The position numbers and the translations under genes were made by a program. Below, piece by piece: positions 19,968 to 32,580 of a stretch of 64,000 bases of DNA; the stretch's first letter is position 1; each line of letters begins with the position of its first letter. Below the pieces are notes generated by a model. It did not search any database and was not told where the DNA came from. It saw only the letters and a program-made list of their open reading frames with translations. This DNA comes from Acanthosoma haemorrhoidale (lineage: Eukaryota; Arthropoda; Insecta; Hemiptera; Acanthosomatidae), in assembly GCA_930367205.1 (NCBI GenBank), contig OV884011.1, forward strand, positions 126,551,208 through 126,615,207, written 5' to 3'.

Positions 19968-20561
19968 TCAACAAGGTGTTTTTAAAAGTTTTGGGATGCT
20001 ATATCGGGGTCTGAATGGGATGACAGCAGTGTCATCTGCAAATATAGCCAAGAAGGTATTAGTGGCAGAGGGGACATCAGTGGTGTATAGCTTATAGAAG
20101 ATGTGACCCAGGACGCTGCCGGAACTCCTGCTTTTATGGGATAGTAGTTCGAATATTTTAAACCACAGCGGACTTGGAAGAAGCGGTTTGAAAGGTAGGA
20201 CTGTAGGATTAGGAATAGCGCCTGTAGTAACTATGTTTTGACCTTGTAAAGCAAACCTTCGCCCCAGACCCTGTGCAGTATTGTTTGGTTTCAAGGGCTG
20301 AAGATATGTGATCAACAACGCGAAGGCCTTGTTGAGCAGTGGAATGTCGTTGACGGAAACCAAACTGGTGAGTAGGAAGAAGCTTTTTGGATTCAACAAT
20401 TGGAAGTAGACGTTTTGAGGAGTAAGTTGAGGAGTGAAAGTACGGGAAAATGCGAATTCTTCCACCCTCTCGCCATCCGAAGCCACCCAGGACCCATCAT
20501 CACGACGGAGTGGGTGTGAAACAGGATGATATTTTAGGTTTTTCTTACTTAGATTCCACAA
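19968..20561 (-). pseudogene. Jockey copy B ORF2, RT part with deletions
   Basis: Starts with the equivalent of copy A residues LWNVTKK (MWNLSKKNLKYHPVSHPLRR), then loses frame over the first RT motifs and regains it at SGSVLGHIFYKLYTTDVP and TFLAIFADDTAVI (catalytic FADD). The segment with the first catalytic Asp is scrambled. Confidence 0.82.
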
Positions 20562-20698
20562 GGAGTTATCCTTGGTAGACAGAGAGGAGAGATGGGAATT
20601 AAAAGAATCGGAAAGGAAGGATGAATGCCTTTGAGATACTGAGGTAAAGGATTTTAATTATGATTTTTCGGATGACGGTGGGGTGACGATGCCTCCCA

Positions 20699-20772
20699 GA
20701 CCGACCTCTCTGAAACCGATGAACCCGATTGACTCTGAAACCAGACCGAAACCTGAAACCGACCTCAGAATA
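20699..20772. repeat. Short degenerate CTGAAACC repeats
   Basis: TCTGAAACC or CCTGAAACC recurs at least three times within about 70 bp at the truncation end of Jockey copy B. Confidence 0.5.
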
Positions 20773-23700
20773 GTGAAAGAATGCCTTATTTACTACTGTG
20801 AGTGATTTTTTTAGCGGCCATCATCTGGCTTGTCATGTTATATACTGTGAAAAGTTCAAAAAATAAACTTCATATTCCAAATAATTTCTGATGATAAATT
20901 GGTCATATCACGGTGGAAGATAGCGATAAGTGGGTCTCTTCGAAGTATAACAAAGGGTGAGATAGAGGCAATCAAACGTCAAAAAATAAGGACGCCTCCT
21001 GTAATTAGAGAGAAAGTAAAAGTTCTGAAGAGGAAGCAGAAGACATTATCATTACAATCGACGAACATAAAAGGCATGATACTTGAGTTAAATACAAGAG
21101 ATTACTACAAAGTTTGTCAACATTCTGTTTTAAGCATATGTTCTAGTAAAAAAAAACACATTTATAGTAATTTCTTATACCATGGTAGTTTTGTTATTTA
21201 GTAACAATACCATGGCACATACAATAGGTTTTATACATTCCCTGCACTTCGTAGGTAATTTTCGTCTTCATATAGATCATTTTATTTAAGTTACAAAGTT
21301 ACAGGCCATTGCTATTCTGGATTTATTCCAAAACGATTAATATTGATAAAATTATGGTTTTTACTAAAACATCCTGGCAGAACGTTCAAAATATAGCATG
21401 CCCTACATATTAGACTATATAGTTAGCCGTCGTTTTTTTCAGGTTCAGATCAGTCCAAGGTAGGTAAGTTTTAGAAATTATCCATCGAGAAATTTATGAC
21501 AGTGAATAATGAAGATAATGTAGGAAGCGCACTAATATTTACAAAACAAATAATACTCTTCCAGCTCGCCAAACAATAGAACATTAGGAGGCAAATTTGC
21601 CTTATTTTCCTTACATATAAGCTAGTAGTGTGGTTCATTTTCAAGTTTTACACCATATACATGCAACACCAAACCAGAGATCCGTTTGTGCCTCTGTTTG
21701 CTTTTTAGGATCTGGAACAAACTTTCTACCTAAGGTAAGAGTAAAACTGCAACACCTCAAAGTCTAGCAATTAACCTCCCCTTACCGGGCTTCCTCGTGC
21801 TCATCTCACATTTTTCCAAGTGATTATAGTGAGGATAAAACACAGCTTCCTCTTCCATTGTGACGAGTACCCATGTGATTAATTAAGATTGATTTTATTT
21901 TTAAATTACTCTGCGACTATTCAGTTCATAGTCAATGTTATTATAAAGAAAAATACTATGTATGTATCACAAAGGTTGTGAGCCATTTGAGTGATACATG
22001 AATAAATATGGAAACTTTATTCACATTTTAATTTACAATACATTTAGATTCACTTAATTGTCTTGACATGTTCCGGTTATCCTTCCCATGTTTGTTTACA
22101 TTGGTGATATATTTACAATTTTTTTTAAATATCGACAAAAATAAAATAAAACCCTACACGTGCATGTTTAATTACAATTTGTCTTGAGTTAATAAATTGC
22201 AATTACTATTTTGGGGAATTAACGCCAAATTATACACGAATGTGATTCAACTCCCAAGGAGAGATGTTACCCAATCTTAGTTAGCAGTGTTTCTATTTTA
22301 TGTTTCAATTAAGAACACGTTACTTTCTTTTATTTATATTTGCAGATTCATGGAAAATTTTAGACGGATACTTTGTCTGGGCTTGCCAATAATATACTTT
22401 CTGTATTAATTGTGTCACTTCCTCCACTTTACCTCACTCGTGGTTTAGTGTTACAAAATATTCTGTAGGATTACTTCTAAGAAATGGAGTGTGAAGTGTA
22501 ACTGGGCTTCTAGAGAGAGGATCCTCTTATATCAGATACTTTCTCAAGTAATACATACTAGTAATAGATTTTACGGTGAAAAATTAATAATTCGAACTCC
22601 CTTACATTGGTGGGCAACACTTGGTAATCAATCATTTTCAAAATTGCATCAATTAGTCAAGTAAAACCGTATTTTAGCAACATATTAGCTATGCAATCAT
22701 ACAATAGCAAAATCGTATTCCGTATAAGTCGGTTTATCCACACTCCAGTTGCTCCATCATAAGGTATTATGTTCCATCGACAATTGTCAACAATGCACAG
22801 AGGTTGGGAGCCAAGCCCGTTATAATTGGATTAGGGACTTTGGAGCAGGAGTTCTTATGGGAAGCCAAACTTGCCTTCTGTGTGATTAGTAAGTAGCTCT
22901 TGTGCGGCCCAAGGCAATCCGCTCTGTCACGTTTGTCTCTATGACACACGCGTGCACCACTGAAGCCTTTATCAGCGTGCAAGCTTAAAAATTAAATGTA
23001 AAAACAATTGAAAACGCAACAAACTCTAGTATGCTAGAATACATTTTAAAATAGTCATTAAAATACCATTTGAAATAATAAATCCCAAACTCGAGGCGAT
23101 GAGCTCTAATTTCAAACAGGTGCAGAGTAATTTATGTATGTAATACAAAAAAACATTTCATGAAATACACCTTACCGTAATTAATACTATCGATTTCATA
23201 AGTACTGAGGGGTATTGCATGCGATTGCATTGACGAATCTTAATTTTGGTTTTAAAGTAAATAAAATAAATAATAAAAACCCTACTCGGTTTTTCTCTCT
23301 AGTCTGAGTGACGCCGACTGAATTAATCCCCACCCCCCTAAAAAAATCCTTTATGGAAAGAGGTTTCCACAGTAAGCAAACAGCGCACTAACCACTACAT
23401 AAGCCAAGTCGTAAAATGTAAAAATAAGTAATAAATTGCGATATACAATTGAGCCACAACACAAACTAAACACATTGTCTAGTTAATGTCTAAGTACATT
23501 AAGCTCTTTTAATACTTGCATTACCGTGGAAATATAAAAAATAAATAAAAAGGAAATACGTTTGATTAGAATCGATAATCCACCCTTTATGAGGTCCAGC
23601 TACTGGCATATTTGGCTAGAACATTAATATGAACAAAGGTGTTTGAGAAATATAAAAAACAATATGTGAACATATTTTATTAAATAAAAAAAAATATAGG

Positions 23701-26700
23701 TTTAGAAAAGGAACATAACATCAATTATTAATATGTATGCTAGATTTAATCATTATTGTCTACTTATAGAGAATATCAAAATAAAATTATTTCTTCACAC
23801 CAAACAAGAATGTATAGTGGTTTATAATATATAAAAAAAACACTTATAAACACTTGGTCTTAACCATTGAATTTCCTTTAAAAGTATATTTAACAAAACC
23901 AGAATATTGACATTAATTGACTCTAAATAGTGTATTCGCATCAATTGACAACGGCCTGTGCTACATTACTAATTAACAACTCTCTGTAATTTCAATAACC
24001 AACAGCAACTATGGTCTGCTAGGTAGGCTCCAGGTTAGCTTCCGTCATGAATAATCCAGCGCCATAAACATTCGTCCAAGTGGTGTTATCTCCTCCGCGT
24101 CTTTCAAGCAAGTCCAGGTGTTTTTTCAACTTGCGAAGAAGCTGGGAAAGTTAAGGAAACATAGCCTCTTTTATTTTGCCTTGCTCAAGTCTTAATTATA
24201 CATATAAAGAAAAATGATCAACACTTCATAAACACATTCCGTTATAAAATTGTCCTTATTGTTAACATATTCTAAGTTTTGACACTTCCATTGTACTTAT
24301 AATATTTTTCTCTTTCTTGAGATGTATTATTTACATCACCTATCTACGGAAACTATTAGCTAAACCACATATTCACGATTAACAAAAAATATTCGTTAAT
24401 TTTTTATAAGATATGGTTACCCCTATTTCACCATATTGCAAAATTTTAATGTTACATCCTATAACTTTCCAAACACTGGCTCAACTACTATCCCAGAAGT
24501 TTAATATTTAATTTAATTTTATTCCCTATCGTTAAGGAGACATTGAAACCGTTAATGGAAAATTAAATAATAATATATTTTTAAAAAAGTGTTGAAATCA
24601 AACCATCGCAGGTAGAGGCTCTAATTTCATTCCAATATTTGGAACCTGCCTCTCAGTATATATAGGTATGAATTTATTTCTAGGGTAGTCGCCAAAAATG
24701 GATTCAACCATTATCATAAATGCACGGTATTGCGCATATTTTGGAATCGACTGTATAGGCTATAGGCACATCTCGAATGACAGTGTCACGCAAATAGGTA
24801 CGTAAGTCCTTTCAGGAGACCCTCAGACTGTTAACAAACTGAACAGACTGTTGAAAAAAAAAATCCAATTAGCGTTTTCGTTTTTGTAAGTCGTTATTGC
24901 AAATAATTAAGACTTTTGTTTAGATCTTTAGTTTCCTTTAAATGTTTGCGTCGTTAGTGGTGCTGATTACCACCTGTTAGTGAGCAAAAGCTACTTCTTA
25001 ATTAATGCTTTAAATAATGTAAGTAGAAGGTGGCCTATTCCCTACTTGGAACTTGCATTTTATGTATAATGGTGTATTTATTTTCCTAATGATTGTTATG
25101 TGGTTAGTAATGTGGCGTGAGTTGGACATTTATATGAAATCAATAAGGGGTAGAATTATCCTTGAATAAGTAAAAGACAATAATCAACACACTTGATTAA
25201 CTTAAAAGTTAGTTGAAATTGCCTTTATAAGAGTGTTGCCTGAAGGTAGCTAGGGTCACCCTAAAACCTAACACCTGAGGGAGATTGGTCTACGTTTTTG
25301 AACTGTGTGAGCCCTTGCCCTCAGCAGTGTAGGTGGTTTTATGCTATAGTAACTACATACATATGACCGGTCTAAATGGCAATACGGGGTTGCTCTGAGG
25401 AACTGTTAGACTGAAATGTTTTACTTAGAGTGATTTTCAAGCAGCAGAAGCGTCTCACTCAAGGCAATTTCTACAAACATCCTTCTAACCAATTATTACG
25501 AAAAGTAGGGGGTTACGCTGAATCCTCAGAAGCCAAGTTAGGGGAATTAATGTTACTTCGTTCTAAGTTTCAATGATGAAATCGTTTAATTTCATTCATG
25601 TTGAAAAATTATTTCTCAAACCAATACGCCTACACTTATAATCCTTGTTTTGTTTTTTTTATTTGAGCACTGTTTAATAGATTTACCACATGTTGTTGCA
25701 TCACTATGCCATTGCGAAAATAGATATCAATAGAACACTTCTATATCTTACACCTGGATTGTTAGCAGACTTGATAAGAATGAGGGAGGTAACAACCATG
25801 TGGATTTGGAAGGTCTCTGGGCTGTTTGTGAGAGTATTAAAGCTGTACAATTTAAAATCCTTGAGTGGGCAATATCTAGTTAACTGAGTTCTGTGCATGA
25901 CTTAAAATACAGCAAAGGAAATTAATGAAATAGTGACACATTAACGTTGATGACTCACAGAGGTTTTTAGTAATCAAACACACACATTAAAATAAGGTAG
26001 TTTAATTTATGAAATAAACTATTTTTAATCAAAAGTCTTTTGCAGTTTTTTATTACATTATTTGGTGTCTCAAACGACTTCATCAGAGACTCCGTCCCAA
26101 CCTCGGATATATCTTGATTTAGTCCCTTCACTCTTTATGTTCTTTATTCCATTTATAGATTTTATAAAAATACGATTTAATTTATGTAGCACAAACAGCT
26201 ACTGATTTATAATATAGAACTTCTACTACAAAACACTTAACTTTTACTTTATGTTCAGTAAAAAAATAATGTCAAATTTAATACATTACAAGAGTGAAAA
26301 CATAATCGATTATGAATTTGAAATTACGTGATATTCGATGAGAATGTCAATGAGTTTAATTTGATACCTTTCTCAATAGGATACAAAATCAATTTATTAA
26401 TGACTCTATACTATTTGTCAAGTGAAGTTTTTTTAAATTACAGCATCATTTCTAGATCATTCCACGGAATCACCAAGTAAATAAAATACTTCTCAAAAGG
26501 TAGGGACCAAACAGGGGTTTGCAGTCAAGTTGAGACATAGTTGCGAAGAGACTATTAATGACTCTTACAATTATTACTTGCAAAACCAAAAAACAATGAC
26601 ATACTGTGTTCATTGCGTCCAAATCTTCAATTTAATGTAAGGTTCAAAATCGTAGAAAAATATTTTTTTTTAATATCAACTAATTAAATACTGACAGGAA

Positions 26701-26875
26701 CTCCTGGAAATGGCTATATTTTTCATTTCTTCCCAACGTCACTTGGGATTTCTCCGTAAAATTTCTTTCATTAAATAATAGTACATTTTAGTCAGTCTTG
26801 TGAAATGAGCTGTTTTTCCTTTAATGAAATAAAACTGTAATTAGAGCGTGAGAATGAATGAATACGCTTCATATT
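20773..26875. other. AT-rich stretch, no gene supported
   Basis: About 6 kb of AT-rich sequence. A 100-codon frame at 20899-21201 and a 71-codon minus-strand frame at 22767-22982 have no recognisable motif. At 25797-25836 a plus-strand copy of the Jockey 3' UTR piece (ATGTGGATTTGGAAGGTCTC, TGGGCTGTTTGT) is present. Confidence 0.5.
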
Positions 26876-27090
<215 letters not shown>

Positions 27091-27836
27091 TTAATGGAGT
27101 TCTTGATTTTACGTGAAGTGTAGAGACTAGGGTTCAATGTGACTGTTTTGTTCCTTAATAGGTATTCAGCATAAGATAATAAATCAGGTTTCATTTTTCT
27201 CAAACAGTGTGCTTGGTGGAATATTTCTGGCTCAGAGTTTAGTGGTTCGTCAGTCTGTTTGGCCAGTGTCCTTGAGCCACCCACGAGGTCCTGACCAAGG
27301 CTTCGTAATCTTTTAGTTTATAGTGGAAAGGAATTGCCTCATTCAATGTGGCTGGAGCGCCCTGCAGAGACTGGAGCACTACGAAAACCACTTTGGTAAT
27401 AATTAGTGAAACCCCTATAATATATAAGACTATAACCGTCAGGTGCAATGTTTACAAATTTGACATTTTTTTATAAGCAAAGTATCTAATATCTATATTT
27501 TTTAATATGGTATCTCGGTTGATTCAAAGGTCACATGTAGATTTGAGCCTGTTATAAAATACCATGAAAAACTACTCTTATGAACTGTTCCCTACAATTT
27601 ATCTTCGGGATTCCGAGAGACTAGTGTTCTACCGAGTCAGATTGGCTCCCCTTGACCAGACTTCCAATACTTCCTCCAGACCTCTACCAAGTCCTACCCA
27701 CTAAATCCCTACCATACATATAATCTCCTAAACTCAAAACCACCGTTCATTCCATGCTCACAGAACGGCTGTGTTTTTTGTTCTTTCTTGTTGATTATGA
27801 AACATTTCTATATAATAACTGTTACACTAAATATTA
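27091..27836. other. No gene seen
   Basis: A mixed-composition stretch (27110-27420) without recognisable motif, then AT-rich sequence. Confidence 0.45.
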
Positions 27837-28040
27837 GGTGAGCCCCATCAGCTAGAATTGTATAGATGTATTGACCTTAGAACTTCAATCTGATATTGTT
27901 ATTGTAATCCACCCTCCTTCGAAGGCATCAGCGATCGCATTAAGAGGAGAAAATTGTAAATTATTTGTTCACTAATTTGTTCATATTGTTTCACATATTG
28001 TATAATAAATAAAGGGGTTAAGAAAAAAAATAAAAATAAA
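27837..28040 (+). mobile_element. Repeat family C, copy C1: 3' end of a poly(A)-tailed retroelement
   Basis: Starts GGTGAGCCCCATCAGC, has ATTGTAATCCACCCTCC and AAGAGGAGAAAATTGTAAAT, and ends AATAAATAAAGGGGTTAAG followed by an A-rich tail. It is collinear with 50161-50358. The tail suggests a non-LTR retrotransposon or SINE; no coding part is attached. Confidence 0.72.
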
Positions 28041-28057
28041 TTGATAGGTAATGACTG

Positions 28058-28343
28058 TCGGGGAAAAATTAGGTTAAGAATTAGTATGTAAGCTGGTTTT
28101 AAGTTTGATCAAAAAGGTAAGCCCCATCACCTTTATTAGTCAGTTTAGTCCAGTCACGTATAATGTGTATCATTATACTTGTTTATTCATTATATCATTT
28201 TTATAAAATAACAAAACCTGTATATAATGTAGCGATGCTACAGGAAATACAAAAATAATTTGTAAATATTCGCCTGAGGATCTATAATTATATATGATTA
28301 TCTGTAAATTTAAAGGGGCTATGAAGGAAAAAAAAAAAAAAAG
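28058..28343 (+). mobile_element. Repeat family C, copy C2
   Basis: Carries GATCAAAAAGGTAAGCCCCA and TCACCTTTATTAGTCAGTTT, and ends TTAAAGGGGCTATGAAGG plus a 15-base A run. Its first 155 bp match the minus-strand copy at 60310-60475. Confidence 0.72.
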
Positions 28344-28393
28344 TTGTTGGGTAATTTATTTCCGTTTTTTGGTGCAGACGCTATATGTACATA

Positions 28394-28512
28394 CGAGGGT
28401 GGTCTGAAAAGTTTCCGACCTAACAAAGCTTTTATTTCACTAGCTTTTATTTATTTTATTATCATATTCATGAGGTCGTATGTGGTCATCATAACTTTTC
28501 AGACCACCTGTG
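28394..28512. mobile_element. 119-bp mariner-like MITE
   Basis: The left end CGAGGGTGGTCTGAAAAGTT and the right end, inverted, CACAGGTGGTCTGAAAAGTT share 16 identical bases in a row. Both ends are flanked by TA (28392-28393 and 28513-28514), the target duplication of the Tc1/mariner superfamily. No coding capacity, so it must have been moved by a transposase made elsewhere. Confidence 0.88.
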
Positions 28513-28517
28513 TATAT

Positions 28518-28522
<5 letters not shown>

Positions 28523-28554
<32 letters not shown>
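28523..28554. repeat. (GA)n microsatellite
   Basis: About 15 GA units just after the MITE. Confidence 0.95.
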
Positions 28555-28557
<3 letters not shown>

Positions 28558-30949
28558 TGACATTTTTTTTTCTTTAACCCTAATTTAATAGTGGTGAATG
28601 GCTCCTTATACTGAATAACATGCATTTTAAGGAAAGTAGGATACTTTTAGGTTTAAATTTCCAAGGGTACAGCCACTAAAATGCTTACCAATCCTAAACT
28701 ATAATTTATTACCTTGGTTATTATTTTAAAATTACATCTATTGTTGTAATTTGTAGCAGTGATAAAAAAGTGCAATAATTATAAAACAAAATTATAGAAA
28801 ACAGTTACAGATATGTTATCATTGAGACATCACGTACTTTATAGCCAGGATGAACCTTCAGAAGTGTATCTCTCTTCCCTTGCTAAATAATATATGATGC
28901 TTTTAAGAAAATCGTCTTTTCCCTGATGGGACGTACTTGACAAATGTGGTGCCTCGAGGGGGAATGCTTAACAGAACTTTTATATTAAAATGCATGGCCG
29001 CCTTTACTTGGTATCAAGTTTTATTGCTGTTTATATTTAACATCTACTGAGAAATGTACAATGTACATTTAGAATTACAAAGGGCACTAAGGTCTTTTAT
29101 AATAGGTTTAATACTGAGGGGATATGAAATCGTGTTAAATCCTGGTACTCTCGAGTTCTGTGTATACTTTATAAGCTACATTTCAAACAAGCCCAGGCCA
29201 ACGCCAGCAGAGTTCTTGCATTAATTTAAACCCTTTCTAACCCACGTGTTTTCTAAAATTATATCAATCATTATTTAGCAGGGTCGTTATTTAAATCTGT
29301 ACAGTTATTATTGTTTTCTAGATTAGTTTAGACGTTGAAGTCGTTTATGACCTAGGTAGATCAATTCCTTAGTAGCTCAAAAGCATTTATACATGAACTG
29401 TACTTATATTAGTGGTATATATTCGGCATAAAACATATTTCACATCAAAGAAAATTTTGTTTTTTGCATGAAACACAAAGTCGAATATATTGAAAATTAC
29501 CAGTTAAACAAAAATTAGTCAATTTATCTTTTTTACCCAGCATTTTGCACCTCTTAAATGTCCTACTTTGTTACCCTTCATTAGCTTTTCGCTCATTGGC
29601 TTTCCTTGGAAGTGTTCTAAAGATGTGGATATTTTCTGTTTCCGGCAGCTACATCTGGCATAATTTTCTCAATGATTTCATTTTCCTCAATAATTATTCA
29701 TTCAAATTATTTGAAATTTTCACACATTATGAATCATCATTCTACGAGTTTAGTTTCTGCCTTTAGTACTCACAAGGTTTCTTACAGGTTTTCATGCAGG
29801 AGGATTTCTTGTTCTCGACATGGATTTCTTCTTTGCATGTCCCCTGCTCCTTAGAAAGCTAGTAAAGCTCTTGTCGAATCCGCATATTCCATATTTGGGG
29901 AGAGTATTGATCTTAGAACTCCTTCCATCGTGAACTTGAGTAAAGTATCTTTCAATATTTATTGATTTATATGCCTGAGTAGTTGTATAGTGCATGTTTG
30001 AAAGTCTGTATAGTTAGGTCATCGGATATGCATTTGGCAATGTATACGAACACAGATCTTTTCAATTAACTATTTGTATGGGTAGGATTTTTGTCCGTTT
30101 GTATGTCTGACATTTTGTAACTAAATGGTGTTTTTATATAAGCAATTATTAGATGAGCAATGTTTTGAAAATTTTTTGCTTGTCTGCTTGTTTTTTAAAC
30201 CCCTGTAATTATTTTGGCTGACTCAAATGTAAGGTATAATGTTTGCTCATGATTTTGAGTATTGCATGATAAGTATAGCAGTGTCTGAGGGTTTATGTTC
30301 AAGTATTATGTTCAAATGAGTTTTCGGTATGTAGTATATTGCTGTGGCTTTCAGTAATGCAAGATTTTATGCTTAGTTATTGGAGCAGAGCGGAGCCAGT
30401 ACCTTTCCTAAGTTAAAAATAGGTTTCAGGGAATGCCATTCAGGGGATTTAGGCTATGAGGCATCGAGGTTACTGCCCTGTTTAACTTCACTTATTTTAC
30501 CTACCATTTTAATTTATTTAGTATTTCATACTCCTATTTGTTGGACTGCAACCGTGTTTTCAACGCTAAACCTTCATGCAGTGAAGCAGCCACTTTTATT
30601 TCACTTATTTATGCTTTAGAATTAGGGCCTTGATTTATGACCTCCCAATCCTCTCATGAAAAGTTTGTGAACACATAAAAAAACCTAATAAACTTTATAA
30701 TAAGACATAACATTGCTAAAAATTGAAGGAATAGTCTTCAGGAATAGTAGTGTGCTTTTAAGCGAGTTTATGAAATACTTACATAAGAGCACACAGTGTT
30801 TTCGACCAGAAATCCTTCATTTTATTTTATAACATTTTCACTAAAAATCAGAAGCGTATAATCCTTCATTTAATATTCACCTCATGGCATTCTATGCACA
30901 CTGCTATACAATGATTACGCTAGATTTTAGATTTTAGTTTTAGCGTGGA
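28555..30949. other. AT-rich stretch, no gene supported
   Basis: Frames of 60-80 codons at 29545-29995 and 30380-30619 have biased, AT-driven composition and no motif. Confidence 0.5.
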
Positions 30950-31118
30950 ACTTTTGGGAAAAAAATGTACTTAAAAAACTTAAGAAAAAAAAATCTTACA
31001 TCCATGTATAGAAATATGTACATGCATAAGGGATTGAACCTTGGGCTACCGTGCGACCACGATATTAGGACAGTGACTATCGATTGGCCCCCTAGCCTCA
31101 CACCTACTCTGCCACATT
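30950..31118 (-). mobile_element. tRNA-like SINE or tRNA-derived fragment
   Basis: On the minus strand TGGCAGAGTAGG (31114-31103) fits a pol III A box and GGTTCAATCCC (31040-31030) a B box, 74 nt apart (start to start), followed downstream by T-rich sequence. The spacing is long for a tRNA and no cloverleaf forms, so a tRNA-derived SINE is more likely than a tRNA gene. Confidence 0.42.
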
Positions 31119-31707
31119 CAACAGGCTGTTTCAAAGAACGTTTGATATGCCTAAAACAGCTTATATCATGAGTTAGCTTTATTTAGGATTCGTTTCTTTG
31201 TTATGAAATCGAGTTTTTTGCCGGCCATATTTTGTATTCAATATTTAAAAACATTAAAATAAATAATACATTCTCTAGGCCTTATAATGCTCCAACAATA
31301 TATATCAACGTATTCTACATTTTATTAAAGTTAGGTAATTTTAAGTCACAAAATTAAATCTAATTGAAAAATTTACTTCGATGCGCATTTTTTTGCATTA
31401 CATTAAATAAAAGCACTTCCAGGGCGTCACCAATCGACCTTTCAATTTTCAACGTAGTTTAAGATATAGAGACGGATACAGGGAAAATGGTTTACTATGG
31501 CAAGATCGGCTAGAGCGGGGTTTTAGTTGAGAAAATTTCTAGGAGCCAGATTAATATTCAAACACTTAATTTTTCAGTGTTCACAAATAATTTCAGTTAA
31601 AAAAAAAAAGATTGTACGAACTTATAAATATGTATTATGGTGTTGGTAACTTTTAAATGTTTGATTTTTAAAATTTCGGTTTCGTATAAATAATTTTATT
31701 TCTTGAA

Positions 31708-31743
<36 letters not shown>

Positions 31744-31849
31744 TTTTATACAAACTTGATAAAAAATATAAATGTATATATAAAATCTGTGTAAATTCAC
31801 AAGATAAATGTAATCCATAAAAATTTAGCAAAAGAATTTAAAAAAATGG
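31119..31849. other. No gene seen; includes a (TA)n repeat at 31710-31739
   Basis: AT-rich, with about 15 TA units at 31710-31739. Isoleucine/tyrosine-rich frames over it come from the repeat. Confidence 0.6.
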
Positions 31850-32580
31850 TTTTGGCAAGTAGCTCGTGTTGTTGCTTCAGTGCAAATCGACCGAAACCAT
31901 AGCAGCCCAGGGATTCACTTGTTCCAAGAGCAATCAGCACACTTTACCGTGAGACAGGTTTGTGCAATCGCAGGCCCGGTGATCAGTTCGGCCGTGAGTG
32001 ACCGAGTAAAGAGATGACCGGTTTTTGACTACACACTATTCGGAATCGGTTTCAACTGCTACTAAGACTGCTCAACTTCTTCGTACAACTCGGGGAGTAT
32101 CAGTATCTGTAGAAACTGTTAGAAGCAGACTTGTTGAAGGGAATTTAATCTCTTAGATACCATCGATACTATTAATACCATAGAGTTCAATTCGGGTGTG
32201 GCTCAGTGAAGGTGTGGGGTGGAATTTCTTCCACGGTGCAGAACGTTCTGCAGATCTTCTGCTATTGTCGATTTGTTTGTGAGCGGAATTAGTCAGGAAT
32301 ACATGATCCCTTTTGCACCACTAATTAAATATAATAATAAATATATTATACCACGTATGGACGTGTGTATATTAATCAAGAGGTTGGAGCAAACTTGATA
32401 AGAAGTATAACAAAACGGGAACAGCGTCGAGTATGTACCATTCCGCAACGCTTAGGAGAAATTAGATTACCGGCGCCGACTGGTATCTGCACTTCCTAGA
32501 CGACTGGAAGAGGATAAACGCGTGCAGTTAACATCAGCATTGAAAGCATAAAAAATAACAACAGATGTTGTAACAAACTA
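31850..32580 (+). pseudogene. Tc1-like transposase remnant
   Basis: Pieces in several frames match the Tc1 transposase order: VPRAISTLYRETGLCNRRPG (first DNA-binding part ending in the G-rich hinge), HYSESVSTATKTAQLLRTTR with SVSVETVRSRLVEGNL (second helix-turn-helix), then GSVKVWGGISST (the conserved GS.WGGIS block of the catalytic domain) near 32210. Stops and frameshifts are frequent and I do not find the full DDE triad or the terminal repeats. Confidence 0.75.

Larger units (their letters stand above)
18976..20698 (-). mobile_element. Jockey copy B, 5'-truncated and internally deleted
   Basis: Minus-strand relative of copy A. A T run (the complement of its poly(A)) at 18978-18985 marks the 3' end. 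The 3' UTR keeps the segment CTACAAACAGTCCAGAGACC...GACGCTCAGG missing from copy A. Coding remnants run to about 20698, where similarity to copy A (near 2850) stops. No target duplication found. Confidence 0.88.

Noticed and set aside
22767..22982. 71-codon minus-strand frame as a gene
   Set aside because: Somewhat GC-richer, but no motif, partner exon or homologous copy in the window.
31622..31831. Ile/Tyr-rich frame as a membrane peptide
   Set aside because: It is created by the (TA)n repeat at 31710-31739.
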